NCBI GenBank assembly: GCA_034769895.1
Contig: JAWRYS010000711.1
Location: forward strand, 1 to 64,000
Direction of reading: 5' to 3'
DNA: 64,000 nucleotides
Source: Magicicada septendecula
Lineage: Eukaryota; Arthropoda; Insecta; Hemiptera; Cicadidae
In this document: one piece after another, positions 23,520 through 37,697 of the stretch
Position numbering within the stretch: position 1 is the first letter of the stretch
How the letters are laid out: the number at the start of each line of letters is the position of its first letter
Translations under genes and position numbers: made by a program
The notes under the pieces: generated by a model
Told to the model about the DNA's origin: nothing
Seen by the model: the letters and a program-made list of their open reading frames with translations, nothing else
The model's database searches: none

Positions 23520-25445
23520 TAAAGTAATAATTAAAAGAAAAATAATTCTAAGATAAATCACACATGAAATTTATAACCAGGATTGGGAAGGTGAAATTAA
23601 AAAGAAAAGAAAACAATGTTGTATTCATGTTTTTTAGCCATGAAAGTAGGCACAATTGTTAAAACGTACTTATTATATTGATGTAAAACCAGTTGGTTTG
23701 ACTAATGTTATTTTAATCCATAAATGAGTGTGTAAGATACGGTGATTTGTGATAGTGATGAACCATATTTGTTGTGTTAATAAAAAAAAAACAATTTATG
23801 TAAAGAACTTTGTTATATACAATTAGTGAATTAATCAGATGTTTTCAATATTAATGTTAGACCATGGTTGTGATAAGAAATTAATTATTTCAAAATCTCA
23901 TATCAAATTATATCTGAGATTATGAAATAAGGGAAGGTATTATGTACTGCTGTTAAAATACACCACAGTACATAAGAATAAAATAATGATTTTAAAAGAA
24001 GAAAAGGTATAAATTTAATAGTATGGTGAACATATGTTAGAATTGTAAACAAAAAAAACTGAGATGTTAGTCACGACCAACATAGAGGTGGATTCCAATA
24101 TTACATAGAACAGCATTAAGAAATATGTGTTGACAATTATTATATTAAATTTGAAATAAACATTAAAATAAAATGAAAGATTAATAGAATAGTAATCTAA
24201 AATATACTAATTATAATGGATAATGTATAAAATCAAATAAATGTAATTAATAATAATTAATAAAATTATATGTTTTTAAGAGTCATATGATGGAAAAATG
24301 TGACGAATGTAGTTAGGTATCTAAATGGCAAATTGTAAATTGTTAGAATTGAATTGTATTCAAATGGAAGAAAATTTGTTTAGTCTAATTTTATATGTAA
24401 TAAGATACACATCAAAAAGTTTAATTTTATATTTCAGAAGATACACATTAAAAGAGTCTAATTTTTATTTAAGAAGATACACATCAAAGAGTTTAATTTT
24501 GTATTTAATATAGGAAACATTAAAAGAAGAGAGTTAACATTGATATTCAATCTAATAAACATATAAGAGTATAAACCTGTAACATTGAAAGAATTTTAAT
24601 TTTTATACAACTTAATAAACATCAATATTTTCAAGAAGTTTGAGTATATCATTTATAGAACACCGATATAAAGGAGGAAGCCTGTCCTGGAATATAATTT
24701 GATAGTCAACACAATAAAATTCGATATTTAAAAGAAGAATCAATTTAGTAATCCAAAAAGAAGATAGAATTCGACATTTAATCTAATAAAAAATACCAGA
24801 GAAGGAATAAAACACGAAGCCTTTCATTATATTTAAGATGATAAACATAAGCAAGAATTGAACCCATTGCAGTTGTGAAGAGCTCAGATTCAAACTATTC
24901 ACATTTACACGGTAGATATTATTACCTTATTATTTATTAAAAAATGTATGCACTAACGTTATTTGGTACGGATTAAAGAAAAGAATAAACCATTCACAGT
25001 ATTAAATAATATAAATCAAATTAGTAATGGTCAACCCTGAGATAGAGTTTTCTTTTTATGAGCAGATAGAAATACCATACAAATAATAAAATAACAGTAC
25101 ATTAAATGACACAACCAACGTGGAACATATCTTAATTACAATACTTGTAAATAAATATCAGTAAATGGCACCCACACGTGAAAGCAAAGATTTTCTTTAA
25201 GCCAGCACCAAATAACATAAATTAAATAATAGACAATAGTGCCAAACTGAATTAATTAAATTACAGTAAAATAATTTTGTTAAATTTGATTAGAATAAAA
25301 AATTTACTTGTAGTTAAATTAATTTAAATATTGTAACATGGCTAACAAACCAGAGCAAAGATAGGAAAGTAATAGTGCTGAAGAGGAGGAAATTGAAAGG
25401 AAACAGCCACCTAAGAAAATTGAACAAATAACTTGGAGAGATATT

Positions 25446-26294
25446 ATGGATGCAATAAATGCTGGATTTGACCAACAAAATGCTAATTCTAACCAGTTAA
25501 AGGCTCTAATAACCAGTAAATTTGACCAGCAAAATGCTAATCATAACATGTTAATGGCTAGATTTGACCAACAAAATGATAATTTTAACCAGTTAAATGC
25601 TAAATTTGACCAATTCAGGACTGAGATTAAGGCTTTTTCTGAGCAACAAAATGCTTTCAGGTTTGAGATTACTAATTATACTAACCAGTTAAAGGCTGAA
25701 AGGATACAGTCAATAGAACCAATAAAAGAAAATAACGATCAAAAAGGGGAACAAGTAAGTCCGAAAACAGAAGAGAGTAGTAAGGAAATAGAAAATAAAG
25801 AAGACAAAAGTGTATTATTATCTAAGAATAAATATAGCAGACACAAAGAGAATAATAAGTATGTGGAAAAGAAGACGAAGAAAATAGGTAAAAGACGTCC
25901 CAAGAAACAGAAAAATGCACAGGAAGAATTAGATATGATTAGCAGTGGTTTAATTAATGTATTTAATCTCACAATCATTAATTACAGGGAAATTACTGAA
26001 TCAAAAAATCGTAGAAAAAACTTAACCAAATTAATATTTAAATTAAAAATACCAGATAAAGAAAAACTTAACAAAAGGTCAGTGACATCACCGATAAATA
26101 ATATACCATTAACACATCTGTATAGTAAACCAGATGATAGAGTGATGGATCTAAACTTTGATACCATTGCAAACTTTATAGAAGCAAACTTGCTATACAG
26201 GGTAACAGAGAGATATTTAACAAGAACAGAAATCATTATGGACACAATAATAATCCGTGCAACACGGACAACTTATGTATTTGACAACGGATGA
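25446..26294 (+). CDS. Gag-position coiled-coil protein, 282-codon form, unit 7
   Basis: Same product as unit 1, lying between two long-form copies. The homologous long-form region starts at 25338. Confidence 0.6.
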   Translation: MDAINAGFDQQNANSNQLKALITSKFDQQNANHNMLMARFDQQNDNFNQLNAKFDQFRTEIKAFSEQQNAFRFEITNYTNQLKAERIQSIEPIKENNDQKGEQVSPKTEESSKEIENKEDKSVLLSKNKYSRHKENNKYVEKKTKKIGKRRPKKQKNAQEELDMISSGLINVFNLTIINYREITESKNRRKNLTKLIFKLKIPDKEKLNKRSVTSPINNIPLTHLYSKPDDRVMDLNFDTIANFIEANLLYRVTERYLTRTEIIMDTIIIRATRTTYVFDNG

Positions 26295-26443
26295 ACTAAA
26301 TATGAAAACTATGGAAAAAAGGGACTGATTTTCTGGGTATTGACCAAAGCAAACTAATTGAACAAAGATTAGATTAATTATTAATACAGACGACATAATA
26401 GGAAAGTTATTAAAAAAAAAATTATTCTATGAATTAAGATGAA

Positions 26444-27288
26444 ATGGATCAACAGAACACCAAGTTAAAAGAAACCAATCAAAAACAAATAAATGTTGTG
26501 AATAATAAATTAGACCAGCAGGAGGCTGAAATAAAATTAATATTGCAAAGGCATAAGGAAATGGACCATCAGTTACTGAATGAAGCAATGGAAGATAAAC
26601 TTGGCAAGATAATAGGAGTGCAATACAAGTGAATTTAAATAAGAAGTTATACCCAATACCCTATAAAGTAAGAGAGCATATAAAAGAAGAAATCGACAAA
26701 GGATTAGTAAAAATATATAATTGAAATAAGTCAGCCAAAACACACGAGCCCGTTAGTAGTAATTCCCATATAAGGATAAGTCCTTAATATTGTGTTTGGA
26801 TGAGTATCAAATTAATCAGATGATAATTCCTGATAAGGCGTCCCCAAAGAATATAAGAGTAGTTTTAAAACGTTTTAATAACATCATTTTTTAATAATTG
26901 TAATGCTTTACCTGGATATTGGCAAATAGAATTGCATCCAGAAAGTATAGAATATGTGAATGGTATAAGTTATCATTTCAAGAGAACGCCTTTTGGGCTG
27001 GTCAATAATGTGGCCATATTTATAGAATGATTTGACTGAGTATGGGGCAAGAAGATTTTAGAATTTACTACGGTGGATGTCGATGAGTTAGCAATTGCAT
27101 CAAACAGTTGGGAAGAACATTATAATAGAATTAAGAGGGTACTTACCAGATTGGGGAAAAATAGAATGACACTCAAGTTAAATAATTTCATAGCCAGTAG
27201 AATTAAATTGTGTGGATTTATAGTAATTAAATACCAAGATGGAAAGGTTAACGAGACATAAAATATTAATCAGATTCGCCCGTATAAA
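26444..27288 (+). mobile_element. Ty3/gypsy-type pol fossil, unit 8
   Basis: Same fossil RT segment as in unit 6, with G at offset 408. Confidence 0.85.
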
Positions 27289-29061
27289 TAAAGTAATAAT
27301 TAAAAGAAAAATAATTCTAAGATAAATCACACATGAAATTTATAACCAGGATTGGGAAGGTGAAATTAAAAAGAAAAGAAAACAATGTTGTATTCATGTT
27401 TTTTAGCCATGAAAGTAGGCACAATTGTTAAAACGTACTTATTATATTGATGTAAAACCAGTTGGTTTGACTAATGTTATTTTAATCCATAAATGAGTGT
27501 GTAAGATACGGTGATTTGTGATAGTGATGAACCATATTTGTTGTGTTAATAAAAAAAACAGATGTTTTCAATATTAATGTTAGACCATGGTTGTGATAAG
27601 AAATTAATTATTTCAAAATCTCATATCAAATTATATCTGAGATTATGAAATAAGGGAAGGTATTATGTACTGCTGTTAAAATACACCACAGTACATAAGA
27701 ATAAAATAATGATTTTAAAAGAAGAAAAGGTATAAATTTAATAGTATGGTGAACATATGTTAGAATTGTAAACAAAAAAACTGAGTTGTTAGTCACGACC
27801 AACATAGAGGTGGATTCCAATATTACATAGAACAGCATTAAGAAATATGTGTTGACAATTATTATATTAAATTTGAAATAAACATTAAAATAAAATGAAA
27901 GATTAATAGAATAGTAATCTAAAATATACCAATTATAATGGATAATGTATAAAATCAAATAAATGTAATTAATAATAATTAATAAAATTATATATGTTTT
28001 TAAGAGTCATATGATGGAAAAATGTGACGAATGTAGTTAGGTATCTAAATGGCAAATTGTAAATTGTTAGAATTGAATTGTATTCAAATGGAAGAAAATT
28101 TGTTTAGTCTAATTTTATATGTAATAAGATACACATCAAAAAGTTTAATTTTATATTTCAGAAGATACACATTAAAAGAGTCTAATTTTTATTTAAGAAG
28201 ATACACATCAAAGAGTTTAATTTTGTATATAATATAGGAAACATTAAAATAAGAGAGTTAACATTGATATTCAATCTAATAGACATATAAGAGTATAAAC
28301 CTGTAACATTGAAAGAATTTTAATTTTTATACAACTTAATAAACATCAATATTTTCAAGAAGTTTGAGTATATCATTTATAGAACACCGATATAAAGGAG
28401 GAAGCCTGTCCTGGAATATAATTTGATAGTCAACACAATAAAATTCGATATTTAAAAGAAGAATCAATTTAGTAATCCAAGAAGAAGATAGAATTCGACA
28501 TTTAATCTAATAAAAAATACCAGAGAAGGAATAAAACACGAAGCCTTTCATTATATTTAAGATGATAAACATAAGCAAGAATTGAACCCATTGCAGTTGT
28601 GAAGAGCTCAGATTCAAACTATTCACATTTACACGGTAGATATTATTACCTTATTATTTATTAAAAAATGTATGCACTAACGTTATTTGGTACGGATTAA
28701 AGAAAAGAATAAACCATTCACAGTATTAAATAATATAAATCAAATTAGTAATGGTCAACCCTGAGATAGAGTTTTCTTTTTATGAGCAGATAGAAATACC
28801 ATACAAATAATAAAATAACAGTACATTAAATGACACAACCAACGTGGAACATATCTTAATTACAATACTTGTAAATAAATATCAGTAAATGGCACCCACA
28901 CGTGAAAGCAAAGATTTTCTTTAAGCCAGCACCAAATAACATAAATTAAATAATAGACAATAGTGCCAAACTGAATTAATTAAATTACAGTAAAATAATT
29001 TTGTTAAATTTGATTAGAATAAAAAATTTACTTGTAGTTAAATTAATTTAAATATTGTAAC

Positions 29062-30018
29062 ATGGCTAACAAACCAGAGCAAAGATATGAAAGTAATAGT
29101 GCTGAAGAGGAGGAAATTGAAAGGAAACAGCCACCTAAGAAAATTGAACAAATAACTTGGAGAGATATTATGGATGCAATAAATGCTGGATTTGACCAAC
29201 AAAATGCTAATTCTAACCAGTTAAAGGCTCTAATAACCAGTAAATTTGACCAGCAAAATGCTAATCATAACATGTTAATGGCTAGATTTGACCAACAAAA
29301 TGATAATTTTAACCAGTTAAATGCTAAATTTGACCAATTCAGGACTGAGATTAAGGCTTTTTCTGAGCAACAAAATGCTTTCAGGTTTGAGATTACTAAT
29401 TATACTAACCAGTTAAAGGCTGAAAGGATACAGTCAATAGAACCAATAAAAGAAAATAACGATCAAAAAGGGGAACAAGTAAGTCCGAAAACAGAAGAGA
29501 GTAGTAAGGAAATAGAAAATAAAGAAGACAAAAGTGTATTATTATCTAAGAATAAATATAGCAGACACAAAGAGAATAATAAGTATGTGGAAAAGAAGAC
29601 GAAGAAAATAGGTAAAAGACGTCCCAAGAAACAGAAAAATGCACAGGAAGAATTAGATATGATTAGCAGTGGTTTAATTAATGTATTTAATCTCACAATC
29701 ATTAATTACAGGGAAATTACTGAATCAAAAAATCGTAGAAAAAACTTAACCAAATTAATATTTAAATTAAAAATACCAGATAAAGAAAAACTTAACAAAA
29801 GGTCAGTGACATCACCGATAAATAATATACCATTAACACATCTGTATAGTAAACCAGATGATAGAGTGATGGATCTAAACTTTGATACCATTACAAACTT
29901 TATAGAAGCAAACTTGCTATACAGGGTAACAGAGAGATATTTAACAAGAACAGAAATCATTATGGACACAATAATAATCCGTGCAACACGGACAACTTAT
30001 GTATTTGACAACGGATGA
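29062..30018 (+). CDS. Gag-position coiled-coil protein, 318-codon form, unit 8
   Basis: Differs from unit 6 by Thr instead of Ala at residue 278. All units to the right have Thr. Confidence 0.65.
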   Translation: MANKPEQRYESNSAEEEEIERKQPPKKIEQITWRDIMDAINAGFDQQNANSNQLKALITSKFDQQNANHNMLMARFDQQNDNFNQLNAKFDQFRTEIKAFSEQQNAFRFEITNYTNQLKAERIQSIEPIKENNDQKGEQVSPKTEESSKEIENKEDKSVLLSKNKYSRHKENNKYVEKKTKKIGKRRPKKQKNAQEELDMISSGLINVFNLTIINYREITESKNRRKNLTKLIFKLKIPDKEKLNKRSVTSPINNIPLTHLYSKPDDRVMDLNFDTITNFIEANLLYRVTERYLTRTEIIMDTIIIRATRTTYVFDNG

Positions 30019-30167
30019 ACTAAATATGAAAACTATGGAAAAAAGGGACTGATTTTCTGGGTATTGACCAAAGCAAACTAATTGAACAAAGATTAGATTA
30101 ATTATTAATACAGACGACATAATAGGAAAGTTATTAAAAAAAAAATTATTCTATGAATTAAGATGAA

Positions 30168-31012
30168 ATGGATCAACAGAACACCAAGTTAAAAGAAACC
30201 AATCAAAAACAAATAAATGTTGTGAATAATAAATTAGACCAGCAGGAGGCTGAAATAAAATTAATATTGCAAAGGCATAAGGAAATGGACCATCAGTTAC
30301 TGAATGAAGCAATGGAAGATAAACTTGGCAAGATAATAGGAGTGCAATACAAGTGAATTTAAATAAGAAGTTATACCCAATACCCTATAAAGTAAGAGAG
30401 CATATAAAAGAAGAAATCGACAAAGGATTAGTAAAAATATATAATTGAAATAAGTCAGCCAAAACACACGAGCCCGTTAGTAGTAATTCCCATATAAGGA
30501 TAAGTCCTTAATATTGTGTTTGGATGAGTATCAAATTAATCAGATGATAATTCCTGATAAGGCGTCCCCAAAGAATATAAGAGTAGTTTTAAAACGTTTT
30601 AATAACATCATTTTTTAATAATTGTAATGCTTTACCTGGATATTGGCAAATAGAATTGCATCCAGAAAGTATAGAATATGTGAATGGTATAAGTTATCAT
30701 TTCAAGAGAACGCCTTTTGGGCTGGTCAATAATGTGGCCATATTTATAGAATGATTTGACTGAGTATGGGGCAAGAAGATTTTAGAATTTACTACGGTGG
30801 ATGTCGATGAGTTAGCAATTGCATCAAACAGTTGGGAAGAACATTATAATAGAATTAAGAGGGTACTTACCAGATTGGGGAAAAATAGAATGACACTCAA
30901 GTTAAATAATTTCATAGCCAGTAGAATTAAATTGTGTGGATTTATAGTAATTAAATACCAAGATGGAAAGGTTAACGAGACATAAAATATTAATCAGATT
31001 CGCCCGTATAAA
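30168..31012 (+). mobile_element. Ty3/gypsy-type pol fossil, unit 9
   Basis: Same fossil RT segment, with G at offset 408, as in every unit from here to the right edge. Confidence 0.85.
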
Positions 31013-32829
31013 TAAAGTAATAATTAAAAGAAAAATAATTCTAAGATAAATCACACATGAAATTTATAACCAGGATTGGGAAGGTGAAATTAAAAAGAAA
31101 AGAAAACAATGTTGTATTCATGTTTTTTAGCCATGAAAGTAGGCACAATTGTTATAACGTACTTATTATATTGATGTAAAACCAGTTGGTTTGACTAATG
31201 TTATTTTAATCCATAAATGAGTGTGTAAGATACGGTGATTTGTGATAGTGATGAACCATATTTGTTGTGTTAATAAAAAAAACAATTTATGTAAAGAACT
31301 TTGTTATATACAATTAGTGAATTAATCAGATGTTTTCAATATTAATGTTAGACCATGGTTGTGATAAGAAATTAATTATTTCAAAATCTCATATCAAATT
31401 ATATCTGAGATTATGAAATAAGGGAAGGTATTATGTACTGCTGTTAAAATACACCACAGTACATAAGAATAAAATAATGATTTTAAAAGAAGAAAAGGTA
31501 TAAATTTAATAGTATGGTGAACATATGTTAGAATTGTAAACAAAAAAACTGAGTTGTTAGTCACGACCAACATAGAGGTGGATTCCAATATTACATAGAA
31601 CAGCATTAAGAAATATGTGTTGACAATTATTATATTAAATTTGAAATAAACATTAAAATAAAATGAAAGATTAATAGAATAGTAATCTAAAATATACTAA
31701 TTATAATGGATAATGTATAAAATCAAATAAATGTAATTAATAATAATTAATAAAATTATATATGTTTTTAAGAGTCATATGATGGAAAAATGTGACGAAT
31801 GTAGTTAGGTATCTAAATGGCAAATTGTAAATTGTTAGAATTGAATTGTATTCAAATGGAAGAAAATTTGTTTAGTCTAATTTTATATGTAATAAGATAC
31901 ACATCAAAAAGTTTAATTTTATATTTCAGAAGATACACATTAAAAGAGTCTAATTTTTATTTAAGAAGATACACATCAAAGAGTTTAATTTTGTATATAA
32001 TATAGGAAACATTAAAATAAGAGAGTTAACATTGATATTCAATCTAATAGACATATAAGAGTATAAACCTGTAACATTGAAAGAATTTTAATTTTTATAC
32101 AACTTAATAAACATCAATATTTTCAAGAAGTTTGAGTATATCATTTATAGAACACCGATATAAAGGAGGAAGCCTGTCCTGGAATATAATTTGATAGTCA
32201 ACACAATAAAATTCGATATTTAAAAGAAGAATCAATTTAGTAATCCAAGAAGAAGATAGAATTCGACATTTAATCTAATAAAAAATACCAGAGAAGGAAT
32301 AAAACACGAAGCCTTTCATTATATTTAAGATGATAAACATAAGCAAGAATTGAACCCATTGCAGTTGTGAAGAGCTCAGATTCAAACTATTGACATTTAC
32401 ACGGTAGATATTATTACCTTATTATTTATTAAAAAATTTATGCACTAACGTTATTTGGTACGGATTAAAGAAAAGAATAAACCATTCACAGTATTAAATA
32501 ATATAAATCAAATTAGTAATGGTCAACCCTGAGATAGAGTTTTCTTTTTATGAGCAGATAGAAATACCATACAAATAATAAAATAACAGTACATTAAATG
32601 ACACAACCAACGTGGAACATATCTTAATTACAATACTTGTAAATAAATATCAGTAAATGGCACCCACACGTGAAAGCAAAGATTTTCTTTAAGCCAGCAC
32701 CAAATAACATAAATTAAATAATAGACAATAGTGCCAAACTGAATTAATTAAATTACAGTAAAATAATTTTGTTAAATTTGATTAGAATAAAAAATTTACT
32801 TGTAGTTAAATTAATTTAAATATTGTAAC

Positions 32830-33786
32830 ATGGCTAACAAACCAGAGCAAAGATATGAAAGTAATAGTGCTGAAGAGGAGGAAATTGAAAGGAAACAGCC
32901 ACCTAAGAAAATTGAACAAATAACTTGGAGAGATATTATGGATGCAATAAACGCTGGATTTGACCAACAAAATGCTAATTCTAACCAGTTAAAGGCTCTA
33001 ATAACCAGTAAATTTGACCAGCAAAATGCTAATCATAACATGTTAATGGCTAGATTTGAGCAACAAAATGATAATTTTAACCAGTTAAATGCTAAATTTG
33101 ACCAATTCAGGACTGAGATTAAGGCTTTTTCTGAGCAACAAAATGCTTTCAGGTTTGAGATTACTAATTATACTAACCAGTTAAAGGCTGAAAGGATACA
33201 GTCAATAGAACCAATAAAAGAAAATAACGATCAAAAAGGGGAACAAGTAAGTCCGAAAACAGAAGAGAGTAGTAAGGAAATAGAAAATAAAGAAGACAAA
33301 AGTGTATTATTATCTAAGAATAAATATAGCAGACACAAAGAGAATAATAAGTATGTGGAAAAGAAGACGAAGAAAATAGGTAAAAGACGTCCCAAGAAAC
33401 AGAAAAATGCACAGGAAGAATTAGATATGATTAGCAGTGGTTTAATTAATGTATTTAATCTCACAATCATTAATTACAGGGAAATTACTGAATCAAAAAA
33501 TCGTAGAAAAAACTTAACCAAATTAATATTTAAATTAAAAATACCAGATAAAGAAAAACTTAACAAAAGGTCAGTGACATCACCGATAAATAATATACCA
33601 TTAACACATCTGTATAGTAAACCAGATGATAGAGTGATGGATCTAAACTTTGATACCATTACAAACTTTATAGAAGCAAACTTGCTATACAGGGTAACAG
33701 AGAGATATTTAACAAGAACAGAAATCATTATGGACACAATAATAATCCGTGCAACACGGACAACTTATGTATTTGACAACGGATGA
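32830..33786 (+). CDS. Gag-position coiled-coil protein, 318-codon form, unit 9
   Basis: Differs from unit 8 by Glu instead of Asp at residue 77, in the third FDQQN motif, plus a silent change at Asn 41. Confidence 0.65.
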   Translation: MANKPEQRYESNSAEEEEIERKQPPKKIEQITWRDIMDAINAGFDQQNANSNQLKALITSKFDQQNANHNMLMARFEQQNDNFNQLNAKFDQFRTEIKAFSEQQNAFRFEITNYTNQLKAERIQSIEPIKENNDQKGEQVSPKTEESSKEIENKEDKSVLLSKNKYSRHKENNKYVEKKTKKIGKRRPKKQKNAQEELDMISSGLINVFNLTIINYREITESKNRRKNLTKLIFKLKIPDKEKLNKRSVTSPINNIPLTHLYSKPDDRVMDLNFDTITNFIEANLLYRVTERYLTRTEIIMDTIIIRATRTTYVFDNG

Positions 33787-33935
33787 ACTAAATATGAAAA
33801 CTATGGAAAAAAGGGACTGATTTTCTGGGTATTGACCAAAGCAAACTAATTGAACAAAGATTAGATTAATTATTAATACAGACGACATAATAGGAAAGTT
33901 ATTAAAAAAAAAATTATTCTATGAATTAAGATGAA

Positions 33936-34777
33936 ATGGATCAACAGAACACCAAGTTAAAAGAAACCAATCAAAAACAAATAAATGTGAATAATAAATT
34001 AGACCAGCAGGAGGCTGAAATAAAATTAGTATTGCAAAGGCATAAGGAAATGGACCATCAGTTACTGAATGAAGCAATGGAAGATAAACTTGGCAAGATA
34101 ATAGGAGTGCAATACAAGTGAATTTAAATAAGAAGTTATACCCAATACCCTATAAAGTAAGAGAGCATATAAAAGAAGAAATCGACAAAGGATTAGTAAA
34201 AATATATAATTGAAATAAGTCAGCCAAAACACACGAGCCCGTTAGTAGTAATTCCCATATAAGGATAAGTCCTTAATATTGTGTTTGGATGAGTATCAAA
34301 TTAATCAGATGATAATTCCTGATAAGGCGTCCCCAAAGAATATAAGAGTAGTTTTAAAACGTTTTAATAACATCATTTTTTAATAATTGTAATGCTTTAC
34401 CTGGATATTGGCAAATAGAATTGCATCCAGAAAGTATAGAATATGTGAATGGTATAAGTTATCATTTCAAGAGAACGCCTTTTGGGCTGGTCAATAATGT
34501 GGCCATATTTATAGAATGATTTGACTGAGTATGGGGCAAGAAGATTTTAGAATTTACTACGGTGGATGTCGATGAGTTAGCAATTGCATCAAACAGTTGG
34601 GAAGAACATTATAATAGAATTAAGAGGGTACTTACCAGATTGGGGAAAAATAGAATGACACTCAAGTTAAATAATTTCATAGCCAGTAGAATTAAATTGT
34701 GTGGATTTATAGTAATTAAATACCAAGATGGAAAGGTTAACGAGACATAAAATATTAATCAGATTCGCCCGTATAAA
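33936..34777 (+). mobile_element. Ty3/gypsy-type pol fossil, unit 10
   Basis: Same fossil RT segment. The opening coiled-coil-like frame is 61 rather than 62 codons long here. Confidence 0.85.
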
Positions 34778-36594
34778 TAAAGTAATAATTAAAAGAAAAA
34801 TAATTCTAAGATAAATCACACATGAAATTTATAACCAGGATTGGGAAGGTGAAATTAAAAAGAAAAGAAAACAATGTTGTATTCATGTTTTTTAGCCATG
34901 AAAGTAGGCACAATTGTTAAAACGTACTTATTATATTGATGTAAAACCAGTTGGTTTGACTAATGTTATTTTAATCCATAAATGAGTGTGTAAGATACGG
35001 TGATTTGTGATAGTGATGAACCATATTTGTTGTGTTAATAAAAAAAACAATTTATGTAAAGAACTTTGTTATATACAATTAGTGAATTAATCAGATGTTT
35101 TCAATATTAATGTTAGACCATGGTTGTGATAAGAAATTAATTATTTCAAAATCTCATATCAAATTATATCTGAGATTATGAAATAAGGGAAGGTATTATG
35201 TACTGCTGTTAAAATACACCACAGTACATAAGAATAAAATAATGATTTTAAAAGAAGAAAAGGTATAAATTTAATAGTATGGTGAACATATGTTAGAATT
35301 GTAAACAAAAAAACTGAGTTGTTAGTCACGACCAACATAGAGGTGGATTCCAATATTACATAGAACAGCATTAAGAAATATGTGTTGACAATTATTATAT
35401 TAAATTTGAAATAAACATTAAAATAAAATGAAAGATTAATAGAATAGTAATCTAAAATATACTAATTATAATGGATAATGTATAAAATCAAATAAATGTA
35501 ATTAATAATAATTAATAAAATTATATATGTTTTTAAGAGTCATATGATGGAAAAATGTGACGAATGTAGTTAGGTATCTAAATGGCAAATTGTAAATTGT
35601 TAGAATTGAATTGTATTCAAATGGAAGAAAATTTGTTTAGTCTAATTTTATATGTAATAAGATACACATCAAAAAGTTTAATTTTATATTTCAGAAGATA
35701 CACATTAAAAGAGTCTAATTTTTATTTAAGAAGATACACATCAAAGAGTTTAATTTTGTATATAATATAGGAAACATTAAAATAAGAGAGTTAACATTGA
35801 TATTCAATCTAATAGACATATAAGAGTATAAACCTGTAACATTGAAAGAATTTTAATTTTATACAACTTAATAAACATCAATATTTTCAAGAAGTTTGAG
35901 TATATCATTTATAGAACACCGATATAAAGGAGGAAGCCTGTCCTGGAATATAATTTGATAGTCAACACAATAAAATTCGATATTTAAAAGAAGAATCAAT
36001 TTAGTAATCCAAAAAGAAGATAGAATTCGACATTTAATCTAATAAAAAATACCAGAGAAGGAATAAAACACGAAGCCTTTCATTATATTTAAGATGATAA
36101 ACATAAGCAAGAATTGAACCCATTGCAGTTGTGAAGAGCTCAGATTCAAACTATTCACATTTACACGGTAGATATTATTACCTTATTATTTATTAAAAAA
36201 TTTATGCACTAACGTTATTTGGTACGGATTAAAGAAAAGAATAAACCATTCACAGTATTAAATAATATAAATCAAATTAGTAATGGTCAACCCTGAGATA
36301 GAGTTTTCTTTTTATGAGCAGATAGAAATACCATACAAATAATAAAATAACAGTACATTAAATGACACAACCAACGTGGAACATATCTTAATTACAATAC
36401 TTGTAAATAAATATCAGTAAATGGCACCCCACACGTGAAAGCAAAGATTTTCTTTAAGCCAGCACCAAATAACATAAATTAAATAATAGACAATAGTGCC
36501 AAACTGAATTAATTAAATTACAGTAAAATAATTTTGTTAAATTTGATTAGAATAAAAAATTTACTTGTAGTTAAATTAATTTAAATATTGTAAC

Positions 36595-37547
36595 ATGGCT
36601 AACAAACCAGAGCAAAGATATGAAAGTAATAGTGCTGAAGAGGAGAAATTGAAAGGAAACAGCCACCTAAGAAAATTGAACAAATAACTTGGAGAGATAT
36701 TATGGATGCAATAAATGCTGGATTTGACCAACAAAATGCTAATTCTAACCAGTTAAAGGCTCTAATAACCAGTAAATTTGACCAGCAAAATGCTAATCAT
36801 ACATGTTAATGCTAGATTTGACCAACAAAATGATAATTTTAACCAGTTAAATGCTAAATTTGACCAATTCAGGACTGAGATTAAGGCTTTTTCTGAGCAA
36901 CAAAATGCTTTCAGGTTTGAGATTACTAATTATACTAACCAGTTAAAGGCTGAAAGGATACAGTCAATAGAACCAATTAAAGAAAATAACGATCAAAAAG
37001 GGGAACAAGTAAGTCCGAAAACAGAAGAGAGTAGTAAGGAAATAGAAAATAAGAAGACAAAAGTGTATTATTATCTAAGAATAAATATAGCAGACACAAA
37101 GAGAATAATAAGTATGTGGAAAAGAAGACGAAGAAAATAGGTAAAAGACGTCCCAAGAAACAGAAAAATGCACAGGAAGAATTAGATATGATTAGCAGTG
37201 GTTTAATTAATGTATTTAATCTCACAATCATTAATTACAGGGAAATTACTGAATCAAAAAATCGTAGAAAAAACTTAACCAAATTAATATTTAAATTAAA
37301 AATACCAGATAAAGAAAAACTTAACAAAAGGTCAGTGACATCACCGATAAATAATATACCATTAACACATCTGTATAGTAAACCAGATGATAGAGTGATG
37401 GATCTAAACTTTGATACCATTACAAACTTTATAGAAGCAAACTTGCTATACAGGGTAACAGAGAGATATTTAACAAGAACAGAAATCATTATGGACACAA
37501 TAATAATCCGTGCAACACGGACAACTTATGTATTTGACAACGGATGA
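36595..37547 (+). pseudogene. Gag-position region, broken copy, unit 10
   Basis: Homologous to the unit 6 frame along its whole length but broken in a few places. The product can be followed only in pieces. The breaks fall in the stretch with excess one-base length differences, so some may be consensus errors and not true changes. Confidence 0.6.
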
Positions 37548-37697
37548 ACTAAATATGAAAACTATGGAAAAAAGGGACTGATTTTCTGGGTATTGACCAA
37601 AGCAAACTAATTGAACAAAGATTAGATTAATTATTAATACAGACGACATAATAGGAAAGTTATTAAAAAAAAAAATTATTCTATGAATTAAGATGAA

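Larger units (their letters stand above)
22570..26338 (+). repeat. Array unit 7 (3,769 bases)
   Basis: Belongs to the same type as unit 1 (offset 408 A, offset 2432 A, offset 1936 T), although it sits between two short-class units. Confidence 0.95.
26339..30062 (+). repeat. Array unit 8 (3,724 bases, short class)
   Basis: Second short-class unit, nearly the same as unit 6. It is the first unit with Thr at gag codon 278, the state of all units to its right. Confidence 0.95.
30063..33830 (+). repeat. Array unit 9 (3,768 bases)
   Basis: First unit with Glu at gag codon 77. Has T at offset 2377 and A at offset 1936. It shares a base in the LTR-like part (GACATTT in place of CACATTT, near 32391) only with unit 17. 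Confidence 0.95.
33831..37591 (+). repeat. Array unit 10 (3,761 bases)
   Basis: Asp type at gag codon 77. It carries several small length differences not shared with other units, mostly in its second half. The gag-position frame is broken here. Part of the stretch suspected of consensus error. Confidence 0.95.
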
